From: Phosphoribacter sp037046615
GTDB lineage: Bacteria > Actinomycetota > Actinomycetes > Actinomycetales > Dermatophilaceae
NCBI GenBank assembly: GCA_037046615.1
Contig: JBAOHD010000019.1
Coordinates: forward strand, 62,001 to 126,000
Reading direction: 5' to 3'
Length of the DNA: 64,000 nucleotides
This document shows, one piece after another, positions 8,220 to 16,673 of the stretch; position 1 is the first letter of the stretch, and the number at the start of each line of letters is the position of its first letter. The translations under genes were made by a program, and so were the position numbers. Below the pieces are notes generated by a model. The model saw nothing but the letters and a program-made list of their open reading frames with translations, was not told the DNA's origin and did no database searches.

Positions 8220-10669
8220 CGCAGGCTCCAGGGTCGGACGGCATTGGCTTGGTCGACGAGGGCAATCCGCGCGGCATCGTCGGCAGTGACGGCGGCGAGC
8301 TTGCGGTAGGCCGCCTCCAGCCCGGTCCGCAGGCCCTTCTCAGTGGCTGGCACGCCGCCAGGAAGGGTCAGGGCCGGGTTGGCCGACGAGGGGTCGCGGC
8401 GCAGACGCTCGAGGGCGCTCGTGAAGACGGTGACCTCAAGCTGGGCCTTGTCCGCCGGGTCCATCGGCACGCCGTCGACGCTGCGCAGGGCCGACGCGAG
8501 TTGGGCGAAGTCACGCCCGGGCGCCGCGAGGACGCTCGCGCGCTTTTGCCGGGCCAGACCGTAGGCCCGCGACGTCGTCGGCACGAGATCGAGCGCCTCC
8601 GTCACGCCGGTGACGTCGCCTCGTTGGAGCCGGATGCGGGCCAGTCCGAAGGCGGCGATCGCGGTGTATGCCGCGTCGGTCCGGGCGCACACGGCATACA
8701 GGCTCTCGGCCACTTCCGCCTCGCCGCTGACTTCACACGCGAAGGCGAGCGCGAGCTTGGGGGCGAGCTCTCCCGGCACCTGGCCGTAGACCGCGTTGAA
8801 GGAGCTCTGGGCATCCTTGGCGTCGCGGGCGGCGAGGGCGGCGAGCCCTTGGAGCCAGACGGCACGCCATTCCCATGGGTCATCGCGGAGCATCTCGGCG
8901 GTGGAGACCATGACCAGACCCGGGTCTCGGCGTTGGAGGCCGGAGCGCGCCAACTCGATGCGCACCTCGGGTGAGGGCGCGACCGACCGCAACGCGTCGG
9001 GTCGCTCGTGCGGAGCCATGGCGCGCACGTCTTCGACGAAGCGAGCCTGCGGGTCGTGGGGGTCCAGGCGCAGGCCAGGCAGGTTGTACCAGTCGAGGAC
9101 GTCAGAGGAGATCGTCGGGTCCTCGAACAGGCGTGACGGAGCACTCGTCGTCGCGCGCTCGAGCTTGGCGTCCTGGGCGACGACCTCCCGCAAGACTCCC
9201 AGCATCTGCACGCGCATCTCGTCTGCCGACGCGAAACGATCGTCGGGACTCGTCGCGCAGGCCTTGAGGACGAGGCGGTAGAACGAGTCGTAGGCGGCGA
9301 AGGCAGGCACCTGGTCGGGTGTCGGCAGCGAGTCGACATAGGTGGTCTGGTAGCCCCGGAACTCTGAGGTCAGCACGACGAGCGTGCGCCCGATCGTGTA
9401 GATGTCGGAGGCGACCGAGACGCCTTCCTTGGCCACCTCCGGTGCCTGATAGCCGACGGTGCCGAAGATCGCCGAGTCCTCGTCATCGAGCCGCCGGACC
9501 CCGCCGAGGTCGATGAGCTTGAGGTCGTCGCCGACCTGGATGAGGTTATCGGGCTTGAAGTCGCAGTAGGCCAGGCCGAGGTCGTGGAGGTACTGGAAGG
9601 CCGGCAGGATCTCGATGATGTAGGCGAGGGCCTGGTCGACCGGCAGGGGGTCATAGCTGCCCGACTTGCGCATCCGCTGCTTGAGGACAGCCTTGAGCGA
9701 CGTGCCCCCGACATACTCCATGACGATGTAACCGGCGCCGTCGAAGGTGACGAAGTTGTAGATCTCGACGATGTGCGGGTGCTCGACCTGGGCGAGGAAG
9801 CGCTGTTCGGCGATCGCGGCGGCGAGCGCGTCGGGGTCACCGGAGTTGAGCAGGCCCTTGAGCACGACCCACCGGTCGGACACATTGCGGTCCTTGGCGA
9901 GATAGATCCAACCCAGGCCACCGTGGGCGAGGCACCCAGCCACTTCGTACTGACCCGCGACGAGGTCGCCCGCCTTGAGCTTGGGGTCGAAGGAGAAGGC
10001 CTGGCGGCATTTGGGGCAGAACCCTGTCGTGCGACCCGGCTTGTCGCCCGTCGAGCGACCGACCTTCGTGCCGCACGCCGAGCAGAAGCGCTTGTCCTCC
10101 GGCACCATCGGATGGGCCATGACCGCCGTCGAGGCATCGACCGCCGGCATGGGTGGGATCTGCGTGAGGCCGGCTCCGAGCTTGGCCGACCGCATCCGCT
10201 GGGAGGATGACGTGACCCGACGCACCGTCTTGGAGCCACCGGAGCGAGCTCGCGCGGAGCCGATGACGGTCGCTGACAACCGATTGCTCGCAGCCGATCG
10301 GGTGGAGCCCACCGGGGAGGTCACCGGGCTCTCGCCTGCAGCGCTCGCCGACGCCCCCGCAGTTGCGGGCACGGTGGGTGGCGATCCGGCGGCCGAGCCA
10401 CAAATCGTGCAGTAGCCGTCGAGATAGGTGCCGGAGCAGGTGGGTTGGGTGCATCGGCGGCCATCGGCCTGGGAGGGCGGTGCGGGTTGCACCTTCGGCG
10501 CGACCGCGGGCGCAGGTGGCGCGGGCGGCGCAAAGCCGGATGAGGCCGGGCGCTGCGCCGTCGGCACCGCAGCCCCGCCGGGGGAGCCGCATACGTCGCA
10601 GTAACCGTCGAGGATCGATCCTGTGCATCCCGGTTGGGCACACCGGACGCTCGCGCCCTTGGAGCTCAT
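8216..10669 (-). CDS. pknG: Serine/threonine protein kinase PknG
   Basis: An 817-residue soluble kinase. N-terminal zinc ribbons lie at about 10-28 and 73-91 (both ending DGYC..CG). A rubredoxin-like four-cysteine module follows (CSACG at 196-200, CPKC at 218-221). The kinase domain starts near 235: a glycine loop (AHGGLG, about 248-253), lysine 271 in VVLK, a catalytic loop YCDFKPDN with Asp370, and DLG at 387-389. As in mycobacterial PknG, the usual HRD arginine is absent. The C-terminal half is helical and TPR-like. Rubredoxin, kinase and TPR in that order define PknG, which controls glutamate metabolism by phosphorylating an FHA protein. The two extra N-terminal ribbons are unusual. ATG 10669 overlaps the upstream stop (ATGA). 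Confidence 0.92.
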   Translation of the reverse strand: MSSKGASVRCAQPGCTGSILDGYCDVCGSPGGAAVPTAQRPASSGFAPPAPPAPAVAPKVQPAPPSQADGRRCTQPTCSGTYLDGYCTICGSAAGSPPTVPATAGASASAAGESPVTSPVGSTRSAASNRLSATVIGSARARSGGSKTVRRVTSSSQRMRSAKLGAGLTQIPPMPAVDASTAVMAHPMVPEDKRFCSACGTKVGRSTGDKPGRTTGFCPKCRQAFSFDPKLKAGDLVAGQYEVAGCLAHGGLGWIYLAKDRNVSDRWVVLKGLLNSGDPDALAAAIAEQRFLAQVEHPHIVEIYNFVTFDGAGYIVMEYVGGTSLKAVLKQRMRKSGSYDPLPVDQALAYIIEILPAFQYLHDLGLAYCDFKPDNLIQVGDDLKLIDLGGVRRLDDEDSAIFGTVGYQAPEVAKEGVSVASDIYTIGRTLVVLTSEFRGYQTTYVDSLPTPDQVPAFAAYDSFYRLVLKACATSPDDRFASADEMRVQMLGVLREVVAQDAKLERATTSAPSRLFEDPTISSDVLDWYNLPGLRLDPHDPQARFVEDVRAMAPHERPDALRSVAPSPEVRIELARSGLQRRDPGLVMVSTAEMLRDDPWEWRAVWLQGLAALAARDAKDAQSSFNAVYGQVPGELAPKLALAFACEVSGEAEVAESLYAVCARTDAAYTAIAAFGLARIRLQRGDVTGVTEALDLVPTTSRAYGLARQKRASVLAAPGRDFAQLASALRSVDGVPMDPADKAQLEVTVFTSALERLRRDPSSANPALTLPGGVPATEKGLRTGLEAAYRKLAAVTADDAARIALVDQANAVRPWSLR

Positions 10670-11889
10670 CGGGTCCTCCCTCTCGTCGCAGCCGGCGCGC
10701 GTCGCGCCGTGAAGTAGGCCTCATACGCCGCGAGCAGCGCCCGGGCCGTGGTCATATCGGTCGGGGTCGTGGCCAGGACCGTGTCCAGCCGGGTGCGCAG
10801 GTGCTCGAGATCGGCGTCGCCGACCCCGGCGGCCCGCACCTGGGCGGCGAGCGCACCGGCATACCCCTGGATCTCGTCGCGTTCGGCCAGGGCGCTCGCG
10901 TATGCCGTGTGGACGACCGTGAGTGCCCGGGAGACCGCATCGAGCCTCGTGAGGTAGGCGTCCACGTGGTCTGCGGCAGTGGGGATTTCGCCAAGGGCGC
11001 GGACATCGGGCACAGCGAGCCGAGGCGCTGGTGACACCTGCGCGACGCACCGGTCGACGAGCGCGGTGACGGCAGCGCTGCGAGCGAGGAGTTCCTGGCG
11101 CAGCGTGGCAGCGCGCTGGGCATCCTTGGCGTCGTCGAGCCGTTGACCGGCGCCAACGATGAGGTCACGTTCGGTGCCCGAGGCGTCGAACTCCAGCGGC
11201 GCGAGGAGACCACCGACGTCGGCCCCACGCTTGGCCCGGTCGGTGACATCGGCCAGCCGTCGGTCGAGCCGCTGCAGGAGGTCGCGGGCCGCTTCCCGGT
11301 CGGCCCCGGCGGGCACGAGCATGATCTGGTCGCGGATGCGCTCGATCGTCGCGCGGACGTCCTTGACCCGGGTGCCCACCTCGGCGCCCGACGGCTCGAG
11401 CGACAACCTGGCGCGCAACGACGAGGCCATGGCATCGCTGAGCCGGCAGGCCTCGGGGAGGGACAGCGCCAGCGCGCCGGAGGTGGACGGCGCGATCTTG
11501 GCGGCAGCTGATCCTGGTGCGACGTCGAGTCGCCCCCAGATCAGCGTGGACAGCCGGGCAGCCTCGGTCGGCCCGACGCGACCGGAGTCGAAGGTCACGC
11601 TGAGCAAGTCGTAGCGGTCGGCGATCGCCTTCCATAACGCCATCGACACGAGCATGTCCCGGCTGAAGGCGTCGGCCTCGCTCGAGGCGAGCGCAGCGGC
11701 GTCGAGAGCGTCGAGCTCGGCCTTGCGCTGGTCCCGCCAGACCCCGAGATCACGGAGGTAGACGAAGGCTTCCTGGACCCCGACGGGATCCCCGAGACGC
11801 CCCGGGGCGACCGGCGCGACGGCGGTCGGCCGGCTGCCGCCGCCGGAGGAGCCGCCCGGGGACGGGATGGGATCGAGGCTGAGGCTCAC
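10666..11889 (-). CDS. Helical protein of unknown function between glnH and pknG
   Basis: A 407-residue protein that I do not recognise. After a Gly/Ser/Pro-rich start (1-35) it is almost entirely predicted helix, rich in Ala, Leu, Arg and Asp with heptad-like stretches and no cysteines beyond one or two. No signal peptide or membrane helix is visible, so it is probably cytoplasmic. Its start lies three bases after the glnH stop and its stop overlaps the pknG start, so its dose is tied to the sensor and the kinase. By position it could be an adaptor between GlnX and PknG or a PknG substrate. That is inference from gene order, not from sequence. Confidence 0.65.
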   Translation of the reverse strand: MSLSLDPIPSPGGSSGGGSRPTAVAPVAPGRLGDPVGVQEAFVYLRDLGVWRDQRKAELDALDAAALASSEADAFSRDMLVSMALWKAIADRYDLLSVTFDSGRVGPTEAARLSTLIWGRLDVAPGSAAAKIAPSTSGALALSLPEACRLSDAMASSLRARLSLEPSGAEVGTRVKDVRATIERIRDQIMLVPAGADREAARDLLQRLDRRLADVTDRAKRGADVGGLLAPLEFDASGTERDLIVGAGQRLDDAKDAQRAATLRQELLARSAAVTALVDRCVAQVSPAPRLAVPDVRALGEIPTAADHVDAYLTRLDAVSRALTVVHTAYASALAERDEIQGYAGALAAQVRAAGVGDADLEHLRTRLDTVLATTPTDMTTARALLAAYEAYFTARRAPAATRGRTR

Positions 11890-11892
11890 CGA

Positions 11893-12915
11893 CTATGCCC
11901 GCCCGTAGATCGGCGTGGGCGGGGCCGGTGCCGGGCCGAGCGAGGGCTCGAGCCACCGGTTGTAGATCGCGGTCCAACGGCCATCGGCCCGCATTTGGGC
12001 CAGCACCGTGTTGGCGTATTGGACAAGCGCCTTGTCGTCCTTGTGGAAGCCCAAGCCATAGGGCTCGGCGGTGATCGGGTCGCTGGCTGTCACCTCGGCA
12101 TACGGGTCCTGGGCGACGAGCCCGGCCAGGACGGTGTCGTCGCCGGTGATGGCATCGACCTTGCCCTGCTGGAAGAGCACGAGGCACCCAGTGTGCGTGT
12201 CGGACCCGACGGCTGTGACCGACGTCGATTCCTTGAGCTTGGCCATGCTCGACGTGCCGTTGGGGGCGCAGACGCGTTGCCCGGCAAGGTCGGCGAGGGT
12301 CTTGGCGGTGGACCCCTTCCGGACGAGGACCTTCTGGCCTGAGTGGTAATACTCGGTCGAGAAGGCGATGTCCTGCCAGCGAGCGCAGGTCATCGTCATG
12401 TTGCGAGCGACGACGTCGACCGTGCGGCTTTGCAGCACCGGAATGCGCTGGCTCGCCGTGATGACGGTGAACTTGACCTTCGACGGGTCGCCGAAGATCG
12501 CCCGGGCCAGCTCGCGGACGACGTCGATGTCGAAGCCCTCAAGCTGACCTGTGAGCGGGTTGCGAGATCCGAGCAGCAGCGTGTCGGCCGAGACGCCAGC
12601 GATGAGATAGCCGCGCCGCGCGATATCGCCGAGTCTGCCCTGATCTCCCGCCGCATTGGGCAGGGCGGCAAGCGCGTCGTAGGACGTCGTCGCATTGGTG
12701 CAGGTCACCGGAGGTGCCGCCGTGGTGCTCGTCGTCGGCGCCGCCGTGGCTGTCGTGCTCGGGGGAGCGCTCGTCGTCGGGGTCGGGACGTAGGTCGCGC
12801 CGGTGCACGCGCTCAGACCCAGGGCGAGGGCCGCGGTCGCTGACACGAGGAGGCGTCGGGCGGTGTGCTTCGGGAGGTCGGACATCGGGATGCGGGTCAT
12901 GGTGGTGCGGGTCAT
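11893..12915 (-). CDS. glnH: GlnH-type substrate-binding lipoprotein
   Basis: A family-3 extracellular solute-binding protein of 340 residues. The N-terminus has arginines, a hydrophobic stretch and the lipobox LSAC with the lipidated cysteine near residue 37, then a Thr/Ala/Pro-rich tether to about 75. The binding domain shows GFDIDVVRELARAIFG and VVARNMTMTCARW, typical of amino-acid-binding proteins for polar amino acids. No ABC permease or ATPase lies nearby. In mycobacteria GlnH does not feed a transporter; it works with the membrane protein GlnX to signal external aspartate or glutamate to PknG. The neighbouring glnX and pknG here point to the same role. ATG 12915 overlaps the glnX stop. 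Ligand identity is inferred. Confidence 0.85.
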   Translation of the reverse strand: MTRTTMTRIPMSDLPKHTARRLLVSATAALALGLSACTGATYVPTPTTSAPPSTTATAAPTTSTTAAPPVTCTNATTSYDALAALPNAAGDQGRLGDIARRGYLIAGVSADTLLLGSRNPLTGQLEGFDIDVVRELARAIFGDPSKVKFTVITASQRIPVLQSRTVDVVARNMTMTCARWQDIAFSTEYYHSGQKVLVRKGSTAKTLADLAGQRVCAPNGTSSMAKLKESTSVTAVGSDTHTGCLVLFQQGKVDAITGDDTVLAGLVAQDPYAEVTASDPITAEPYGLGFHKDDKALVQYANTVLAQMRADGRWTAIYNRWLEPSLGPAPAPPTPIYGRA

Positions 12916-14327
12916 CGGTATTCCTCCAGCCGCTTGGCGATGCCGCGGGCGGTCAGTCCAGAGGCGGCGATGCCGCCGACGAGGACAGCCAGAGCCGCGA
13001 TCAAGAGCGAGGTGCGCGGTGCCAGGGTTTGTTGGCTGAGCTTGGCCTGCGCGTCTGCAAGCGGTGTGGACGTCGCGGTGTCGAGGGCGGCAAAGGTGCG
13101 TCCGGCGGCCTGCGAGGTCGTGGTCGCTTCGCTCACCGCTTGATCCCACGCGCCTTTGTCGTCGAGCGACCGGATGGCTGCGTGGGCCTGGAAGTAGTCG
13201 GTCGCAGCCTTCTTGATCGACGTGGACTGGGCGGGCCTCAGGGCGAGGTCGATGGCGGTGGTGATCTCCTTGATCCGGGCCTGGACGCGCGCTTCGTAGG
13301 GAGCCGCCTGGCCGCGGGCGATGAGGCCGAGGCTCTCGTTGGCCCGGATGTCGAAGGCGGCCGACCGGATGCTGGCCAAAGCCGTCGTCTCGCGGAAGGT
13401 CGTCCGCTCGGCCTCACCAAGGGTGGAACTGGCGGACATGAGGACCCCGGTCGCGAGCAGGTATGCCGCGAGCACGGCCGCCGCGGCAGCGGTGAGGCCG
13501 GTGTTGAGGTAGCGGTGGGTCCGTTTGGCCAGCCAGACCCCGACCCCGGCGAAGGCCAGCAAGGTGGCGAGCCCGATGATGTGGAAGGGCAGCGACGTCC
13601 TCGCGACGGCAAACTCTCCGGTGGTGCGATCGGCATTGGCGACCCGGAGGTTGTCGAGCAAGGGCAGAGCGGTCGCTCGCAGCGAGGCGCTCGCCTGCTT
13701 GAGGTATTGCGATCCGACCGGCATCCCTTGTCGGTTGTAGGCCCGTGCGGACTCGACGTCGGCGGCATACCGCTGGATCGCACCGTTGAGGAGGGCCAAC
13801 GCGTCGGCGTCGGAGGGCTGGGTGCTCGCGGCGGTCGAGATCGCGCTGGTGACCCGAGCCATCGCCGCCTCATAGTCAGCGCGCTGGGCGGGGTTCTCCA
13901 GACCTGCCACGAGGAATGCGTTGGTGGCGTCGGAGTCTGCGCGCAGGATGTCGCTGTAGATGCCTTGGATGCGCACGACCTGATCGGCATTGGTGTCGGC
14001 TCGCGTCGTCGCGTTGGCGGTGCTGTAGAGCGCGAGCGCACCACCGAGGGCGAAGACGAACGACATGACGATTGTCAGCCACCGCAGGGCATTCATCCGG
14101 CCCGGCGTGTCATTGAGGACGCCGGGTAGGGATATGCGGCCCTCACCAGCGGCTTTCCGTGCCGCGGGGGCCCAGGGGGAGGACGCGCTCTCGGGGACAG
14201 CAGTGGGTATGCCGGTCGCGCTCGCCACTGCGGGCGGGGCCGTCGGTGCGACTGCGGTTGCTGAGGCGGCTGAGGGCTTGGGCGCCGCGGCGCCGGCTGC
14301 GGCAGCGGTGGGGCCAGTCGGACTCAT
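12912..14327 (-). CDS. glnX: GlnX-type transmembrane sensor
   Basis: A 471-residue membrane protein. Residues 1-75 are an Ala/Pro/Thr-rich cytoplasmic tail. Membrane helices lie near 85-103, 255-272, 285-305 and 440-460. Two helical extracytoplasmic segments sit between helices 1-2 and 3-4, of the kind seen in four-helix-bundle sensors. This matches mycobacterial GlnX, which relays GlnH binding to PknG. The short polar C-terminal tail (AKRLEEYR) and the long N-terminal tail are the cytoplasmic parts available to the kinase. It overlaps both the AAA gene upstream and glnH downstream by ATGA. Assignment rests on topology, length and gene order together rather than on one motif. Confidence 0.75.
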   Translation of the reverse strand: MSPTGPTAAAAGAAAPKPSAASATAVAPTAPPAVASATGIPTAVPESASSPWAPAARKAAGEGRISLPGVLNDTPGRMNALRWLTIVMSFVFALGGALALYSTANATTRADTNADQVVRIQGIYSDILRADSDATNAFLVAGLENPAQRADYEAAMARVTSAISTAASTQPSDADALALLNGAIQRYAADVESARAYNRQGMPVGSQYLKQASASLRATALPLLDNLRVANADRTTGEFAVARTSLPFHIIGLATLLAFAGVGVWLAKRTHRYLNTGLTAAAAAVLAAYLLATGVLMSASSTLGEAERTTFRETTALASIRSAAFDIRANESLGLIARGQAAPYEARVQARIKEITTAIDLALRPAQSTSIKKAATDYFQAHAAIRSLDDKGAWDQAVSEATTTSQAAGRTFAALDTATSTPLADAQAKLSQQTLAPRTSLLIAALAVLVGGIAASGLTARGIAKRLEEYR

Positions 14328-15277
14328 GCCGGGTCTCCTTGCGCGGGCGGCTCAGGGTCGGGTGTCACATCTGGTGTCACATCTGGTGTCACATCGGATC
14401 CAGTGACGGATTCAGTGTCGGATCCGGTGTCGGGCTCTCCGTTGGGCTCTCCGTCGGGGTCAGCATCGGATGAAGGGTCGGTCTGGGTGTCGGGGATCCC
14501 CGGTGACGCGATGCTGCTGTCTGCGCCCGAGAAGTCTGCCTCGGTGAGGTCGCGCAGCTCGTCGGGCGACAGGTCCTCGTCGTCGCGCAGTCGCCACGCC
14601 TGGCGCGCAATCGCGTCTTCGAGGGCATTGCGCGCAAACCGACCATTGCCGAAGGCTTCGTTGCGCGGCGTCTGGGCGAGGACCGACCTGAAGTGAGCTT
14701 CGGCGGCCGAGGTCACCGTGTAGTCGGCACCCTTGGCCAACTTGTGGAGGATCTGGACGAGCTCGTCGTCGGTGTAGTCGTCAAACTCGACAATCGTCTT
14801 GAATCGGCTTGACAGGCCGGGGTTTTGCGCGATGAAGACGACCATCGGGTCGGGATATCCGGCCACGATGACGACGAGGTCGTCGCGGTGGTCTTCCATC
14901 TCCTTGACGAGGGTGTTGACGGCTTCCTGGCCGTATTGGTCACCCGAGAGGGCATATGCCTCGTCGACGAACAGGACGCCGCCATAGGCCTTCGCGCACA
15001 TCTCCGCGGTTTTGATCGCGGTCTGGCCGAGGTAGCCAGCGACCAGCTCGGAGCGGTCCACCTCGACGAGCTGGCCGGTCTTGAGCAGCCCCAGGGAGCG
15101 ATAGATGCCGCCGACCATGCGGGCCACGGTCGTCTTGCCGGTGCCAGGGTTGCCGACGAAGACGAGGTGTCGGGTGATGTCGGGACTCTTGAGCCCGGCG
15201 GCCCGACGCTTGGCGTCGATCTGCAGCATGGCGACCTGCTGGTGGACGACGCGCTTGACTTGCTCAAGGCCGATCAT
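14324..15277 (-). CDS. AAA+ ATPase of the CbbX/SpoVK type
   Basis: An AAA+ ATPase domain with Walker A GNPGTGKT (about 42-49) and Walker B VLFVDEAY (about 101-108). An arginine-finger region (NPGLSSRF) and a C-terminal lid domain follow. The last 70 residues are an acidic Asp/Pro/Ser/Thr tail that includes a threefold DVTP repeat from a 12-base tandem repeat near 14359-14397. CbbX/SpoVK-type ATPases remodel protein complexes, and related ones occur in tellurite-type clusters. The first ATG (15277) lies inside a sequence reading LLAELDA-MIGLEQVK, which usually sits within one polypeptide. The upstream gene (15274-15954) is therefore probably its N-terminal part, separated by a frame error in the linker near 15400-15470. 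Confidence 0.8.
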   Translation of the reverse strand: MIGLEQVKRVVHQQVAMLQIDAKRRAAGLKSPDITRHLVFVGNPGTGKTTVARMVGGIYRSLGLLKTGQLVEVDRSELVAGYLGQTAIKTAEMCAKAYGGVLFVDEAYALSGDQYGQEAVNTLVKEMEDHRDDLVVIVAGYPDPMVVFIAQNPGLSSRFKTIVEFDDYTDDELVQILHKLAKGADYTVTSAAEAHFRSVLAQTPRNEAFGNGRFARNALEDAIARQAWRLRDDEDLSPDELRDLTEADFSGADSSIASPGIPDTQTDPSSDADPDGEPNGEPDTGSDTESVTGSDVTPDVTPDVTPDPEPPAQGDPA

Positions 15278-15954
15278 CGCGTCGAGCTCGGCGAGCAGCT
15301 CCTCGAGCGGCCGGGGCGGCTCCTCGGCCGTGGCTTCGGCCGCAGGTGCTGGCGCGGCTGCGCCGGCCGCAGCCGCCCCACCCGAGCCGTCAGCTGGCAG
15401 GCCGGGGTCCGGGTTGGTCGGGCCGCTGGGTTGGTTGGCGCGTCGAACCTCGGGATGGGGGTCAGGGTGGGTGTCGGCCAGATCGGCGGCATGCCTGGCG
15501 TGGCTGGCCAGGACGGCATGGAGTCGCCGATGCGCGGTGCCGGGCCGGTGGGCTGGGCAGCCTGCAACTGGCTGGCGGCAGCACCGGCTGCGTTGGCCGT
15601 GACCCGGATCGATGGCTCACCCAGAGACGCTGCGGCAGAGGCGACTTCGGTGAGCGCAACGGCATACTCCCCGGCCTTAGCAGCACCCGAGGCGAGAAGT
15701 TCGGCGAGCAGAGACGTGGCCGCGACGCGGTATTTGCGTCCGCGGGAGGCCGCGTCGAAGAAGGCGGTGTGGAGGGCGTCGAGACCGTCGGGGGGGCTGT
15801 CGAGCGCGCCGGCCCAGTCGGGCGCGGCCTGGGGCGCGACCTCGGCGATGGCTGCCGCGAAGTCCATGGCTTCACGCCGGATGGCCGACTCCGACAGTCC
15901 AGCCTGGACCCCGACGGCCACGAGGGCATCGATCGACTCGCGCAGCGAACTCAT
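15274..15954 (-). CDS. Helical N-terminal domain, probably fused to the AAA+ ATPase
   Basis: The first 115 or so residues form an Ala-rich helical domain (SLRESIDALVAVGVQAG onward) that I do not recognise by name. A Pro/Thr linker follows. In this frame the final 50 residues become arginine-rich low-complexity sequence, as expected of a wrong frame. In the alternative frame the same bases encode an Ala/Pro linker ending in PPRPLEELLAELDA, which runs straight into the ATPase. I therefore read 14324-15954 as one broken gene of about 540 codons. The ATGA overlap at 15274-15277 makes two separate coupled genes possible, so both are listed. ATG at 15954 follows the stop-less spacer after the XpaC-like gene. 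Confidence 0.6.
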   Translation of the reverse strand: MSSLRESIDALVAVGVQAGLSESAIRREAMDFAAAIAEVAPQAAPDWAGALDSPPDGLDALHTAFFDAASRGRKYRVAATSLLAELLASGAAKAGEYAVALTEVASAAASLGEPSIRVTANAAGAAASQLQAAQPTGPAPRIGDSMPSWPATPGMPPIWPTPTLTPIPRFDAPTNPAARPTRTPACQLTARVGRLRPAQPRQHLRPKPRPRSRPGRSRSCSPSSTR

Positions 15955-15964
15955 GACGTGAGGA

Positions 15965-16570
15965 CTACCTTCCGGCAGGGGGCTGGAGGCGGATATCGGC
16001 CTGACCGGGCGAGCCGCCAGCGGCTTCGGGTGAGGTGGGCATCGGGGTCAACGGCACCTCGGACCCGACCGCGAGCGATCCGCCGGTCGAGGCGTGGCCG
16101 AACTTCTCCTGGAGGAAGCGGCCATGGACGACGAGAGCTTCGGCATCGGCCCGATTGATGGCGTCGAAGACCTTCTCCATCGTCGCTCCGAGCAGGTCGA
16201 GCTGGTCGACGAGGATCATGAGTGAGGTCTTGCCCCGATCGACCGGTCGAGTGTCAGCCCATTGCCGCGGCAGCCGGAGATAGCCACCGATGGCCTCGGG
16301 GAGATAGTCGGTGGCCGTCGCCATGACGCTGTAACCCTGGTAGCTGCCCTGGCCGACCCGATCGAGCCGGGGCACGGTCTGGCGCACCGTCTCGGTGACT
16401 CTCCGGAGGCGCGCCATGACCAGGCCAGGCACCCGGCCCTCGCGCGCCATCGCCTCGACTCGGTCGACGGCAGCGAGCAGGTCATCGGCTGTCGGGACGC
16501 GCGGGATCGGCTGGACAGGGCTTCGGGCCTCTTCCCGCTTCCCGAAACCGAACCACTCGCCGATGCCCAT
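15965..16570 (-). CDS. XpaC-like protein encoded beside telA
   Basis: A 201-residue soluble protein, mainly helical, starting MGIGEWFGFGKREE. Its middle (about 40-160) has paired helices, including TATDYLPEAIGGYLRLP and a long helix ending VHGRFLQEKFG. Its place next to telA and its helical pattern resemble XpaC (halogen-hydrolysis family PF10112), which pairs with TelA homologues in Bacillus. I have not matched motifs residue by residue, so the family is a suggestion. ATG at 16570 has GGGGGA about ten bases upstream. The stop lies eleven bases before the next gene. The spacer to telA is about 100 bases with short GACC-rich repeats. Confidence 0.5.
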   Translation of the reverse strand: MGIGEWFGFGKREEARSPVQPIPRVPTADDLLAAVDRVEAMAREGRVPGLVMARLRRVTETVRQTVPRLDRVGQGSYQGYSVMATATDYLPEAIGGYLRLPRQWADTRPVDRGKTSLMILVDQLDLLGATMEKVFDAINRADAEALVVHGRFLQEKFGHASTGGSLAVGSEVPLTPMPTSPEAAGGSPGQADIRLQPPAGR

Positions 16571-16621
16571 ACGCCTGATTGTCCCCCTGCGTGCCCTCGT
16601 TGGCTGTCCTGGATGTCACGG

Positions 16622-16672
16622 GTTGGACCCTGACCCGACCTGACCCGACCGCGACCTGACCTGACCTGTGCG
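16622..16672. repeat. Short GACCTGACC-type repeats between telA and the XpaC-like gene
   Basis: About fifty bases made of imperfect copies of a five-base TGACC-like unit (for example GACCTGACC and GACCCGACC) fill much of the spacer just downstream of telA. No strong hairpin is visible. It looks like simple replication slippage. A role in messenger processing cannot be excluded. Confidence 0.5.
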
Positions 16673-16673
16673 G

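Noticed and set aside
15274..15277. ATGA overlap taken as proof of two separate genes
   Set aside because: The upstream frame turns Arg-rich before its stop, while the alternative frame runs smoothly into the ATPase, so the overlap is probably chance.
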